Positions 61,962 to 64,000 of a stretch of DNA of 64,000 bases are shown in pieces. Numbering within the stretch: position 1 is the stretch's first letter; the number at the start of each line of letters is the position of its first letter. The notes beneath the pieces were generated by a model. The model searched no databases. It saw only the letters and a list, made by a program, of their open reading frames with translations, and was not told the origin of the DNA. Source of the stretch: Isoetes taiwanensis (lineage: Eukaryota > Streptophyta > Lycopodiopsida > Isoetales > Isoetaceae); contig JAJEKV010000011.1 in the NCBI GenBank assembly GCA_021234155.1, positions 18,740,677 through 18,804,676 on the forward strand. Direction: 5' to 3'. The position numbers and the translations under genes are program-made.

Positions 61962-64000
61962 TAATGTTCTATCATGTGTTTTCACTCGGCCTTTAACATC
62001 CATATGTTCAACTTTAACAACCTTGCATGCTGATATTGGCAAGAATAGCAATTATGACAAAGAGTGTGTATGACAAAAGTAACACTAAAGACATGATGAC
62101 TCTTCTCACCCTTTAAAAACTAAATTAGAATTGGATTGATTTTAAATATATGCACTGCGCATAACATATGTAAGGGGTATTATTGTGCATTAAGTAAAAG
62201 AGTATATTTAATAGTTAGGAATGACTTTACGGTGAAGATGAAAGCATAGTAACAATTGACAATGTGGTAAAATCTAGAGGAACAACATTGGGCCTAAATC
62301 TTGCAAGTGCAGAAAGTGTTTTTTCTCATGAAAAATGCCTAACCACAAACCGAGTAGGGATCAAAGTAATGTTTGGCTATACTATTATGATACATTGATT
62401 AACATACGTGTCAGACATACCTTCTTCAATGAATGACAGAATATGTTGATTAACATACGTGTTACACATACCTTCTTCTTCAATGAATGATAGAAGGCCA
62501 CAGGAGACAAAATCACATCCTTTAAATACAATATAGACACTTGCATACATAAGCATAGTGTATTGCTCAACCACAACTCTCCTTATAAATATTAAGCCGT
62601 TAACAACTTATATCCCATAGCTAATTTTGCACCATCTAGTGTTCATAACAACTACTAATCACCAACATCAATCTAGACCAAATTAGTAACCAAGGTTAAA
62701 TTCGAGCGCGAGGGAAAGCCGAAGTTGATTTCCAGGAACAGAGCAACCAATTTGCACGGCGAAGAATAATGTTTAATATGTTGACACATTGGACCATTTA
62801 AAGCATATGCATTTTCAAACTAAATGGTTATTGAAGTATGATCTATTGAATATTTAGAAGGAATTAGGAGTTAATGGCACATATAAGAGTCCTAGACCCC
62901 TTCCTTCCGGGTCATTTGCGCAGAGGAGAACGAAAAGGCCCCTCATGGTCATTGGAACAGTGTGTGTGAATGTCTGCTAGTTAGAGACATACTATATGTC
63001 CATTCTTCATTTCCGAACATTAGACACTAAACTGCTTATATAACTGGTGATCAATGATGCAATTTATAGGGGCAAGTCAAAGAGAAACTCCTGAAAGCAC
63101 CCTTAATATTCATGGATCTGGAACAATCCCACGAATATACTGGCAATCAACAGCTCACAGTCAAGTCAACGTTTGGAAAAAAAAACCCATAAGGAAATAC
63201 CAGTCTAGCTAAATTCAAGTATCTCTACCTTAGGGACAATGACTTCACGATTAAATTAGTATAGAAAATCATCATTTTACCATCCCATCTGCTTGCTGCC
63301 AACTGCCCAATAAAATTTCCAATAACATTTGCATTGGAAAGATACCTTTGAGTGAAAGTTTAGACAATCCGAAAAAATATAAATTTTGGAAGCAACATCA
63401 AAATAACTTCTTTCGCAATAGATTTATACAAACCACAGATCATTATGAGGTTCACGTTGTCCTCAAGGTAAACATTGTATTTGCTTGATTTCATTAACCA
63501 ATACAGAGGTGAAGGACTAAGATGTTATATGTATTTGAATGGCAATAATAAATCTCACTTTTTTCCTCTTTCTTATCGCACGGTGTGCATTTAGGGAACG
63601 GGTTGTCAGTCTCTATTGACAGAGCATAGACATCATCACACATGTTAAATTGGACATCTGTTCTTTTGCTACATGATCTTCTCAACTTACGTGATATTCA
63701 TGTGTTTTGTTGCTAATGCTTACTGTTTACTTAAATTCTCTTAAGCCTTTACCATATCTCAAACAGGGGAAGACATATGGGACAGTCTTTGCATCCAAAG
63801 ACCTCAGCAATTTTCAATTCCTACCATTCAAGTGTTGGCAGTTTATGTAGTTGCATGATTTTCCGGATACCATATAGACATTGCACAGGCTTCACAATGT
63901 CGTAAAATTCTAACTGCAATCAGGAAATACTTACCGTTATTGCTTTCAAAACCCTATGATTGTCAGATGCACGAAACTTACTGTTTCTATAGCCAAATTC
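61962..64000. other. Right-end region, no gene recognised
   Basis: Probably partly the body of the minus-strand Helitron. A 52-bp tandem duplication (62396-62500, GATTAACATACGTGT units) creates short repeated frames that are not credible genes. The rest is AT-rich unique sequence. Confidence 0.5.
62396..62500 (+). repeat. 52-bp tandem duplication
   Basis: Two copies of a unit containing GATTAACATACGTGT, ACATACCTTCTTC and AATGAATGA.AGAA. The second copy has an extra CTT. Confidence 0.8.

Noticed and set aside
62377-62576. Two overlapping minus-strand ORFs with repeated HSFIEE/HSLKK phrases
   Set aside because: They arise from the 52-bp tandem duplication.

Overview
This window is nuclear DNA from a land plant. 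The evidence is an intron-split NRT1/PTR (NPF) transporter gene, an intron-split BAHD acyltransferase gene with HXXXD and DFGWG motifs, relics of a plant MTP-type zinc transporter, and a dense load of plant transposon families (Ty3/gypsy, LINE, CACTA/CMC, Mutator-like, hAT, Helitron). The density and size of the nested transposons suggest a large genome. A fern or another repeat-rich non-flowering plant would fit, but the species is not identifiable from sequence alone.

The left 38 kb is one nested structure whose layers can be separated base by base. A Ty3/gypsy retrotransposon (132-37432, 5-bp duplication TCTAT) sits inside a degenerate MTP pseudogene (1-131 plus 37438-38030). A LINE (about 1023-27368) sits inside its gag gene. 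A 21,568-bp CACTA-superfamily DNA transposon (3023-24590, CACAC ends, 3-bp duplication GTT) sits inside the endonuclease domain of the LINE. Removing the CACTA restores the LINE reading frame exactly, and removing the LINE rejoins gag in frame. The order of events is therefore MTP decay, then gypsy, then LINE, then CACTA; the start of MTP decay relative to the gypsy is inferred.

The CACTA element carries a broken multi-exon transposase (5370-8578), a second multi-exon gene with a SAM-like N terminus (18560-21732), and a large inverted array of a 19-bp minisatellite flanking 814-bp satellite units (11160-17925). It also carries a 157-nt stem-loop (22410-22566) and, next to it, a degenerate PIWI-domain fragment of an AGO4-like Argonaute gene (22575-23270). 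Its ends carry subterminal repeats. The gypsy element encodes gag, protease, RT/RNase H (all broken), an open integrase, a small antisense Cys-rich ORF with a TATA box, and a roughly 1000-codon extra ORF that runs through the polypurine tract into the 3' LTR.

The right 26 kb (38 to 64 kb) is mostly old intergenic sequence with transposon debris. It holds a 3' LINE relic, a fragment resembling an N4/N6 DNA methylase, two opposed hAT C-terminal fragments, an 849-bp Mutator-like MITE with a 9-bp duplication, three Helitron 3' ends and a second CACTA transposase relic of a different type (60.2-61.9 kb, minus). Only two genes look intact: NPF (51544-53501, plus) and BAHD (55785-54298, minus). They converge, with a truncated duplicate of the BAHD 3' end between them.
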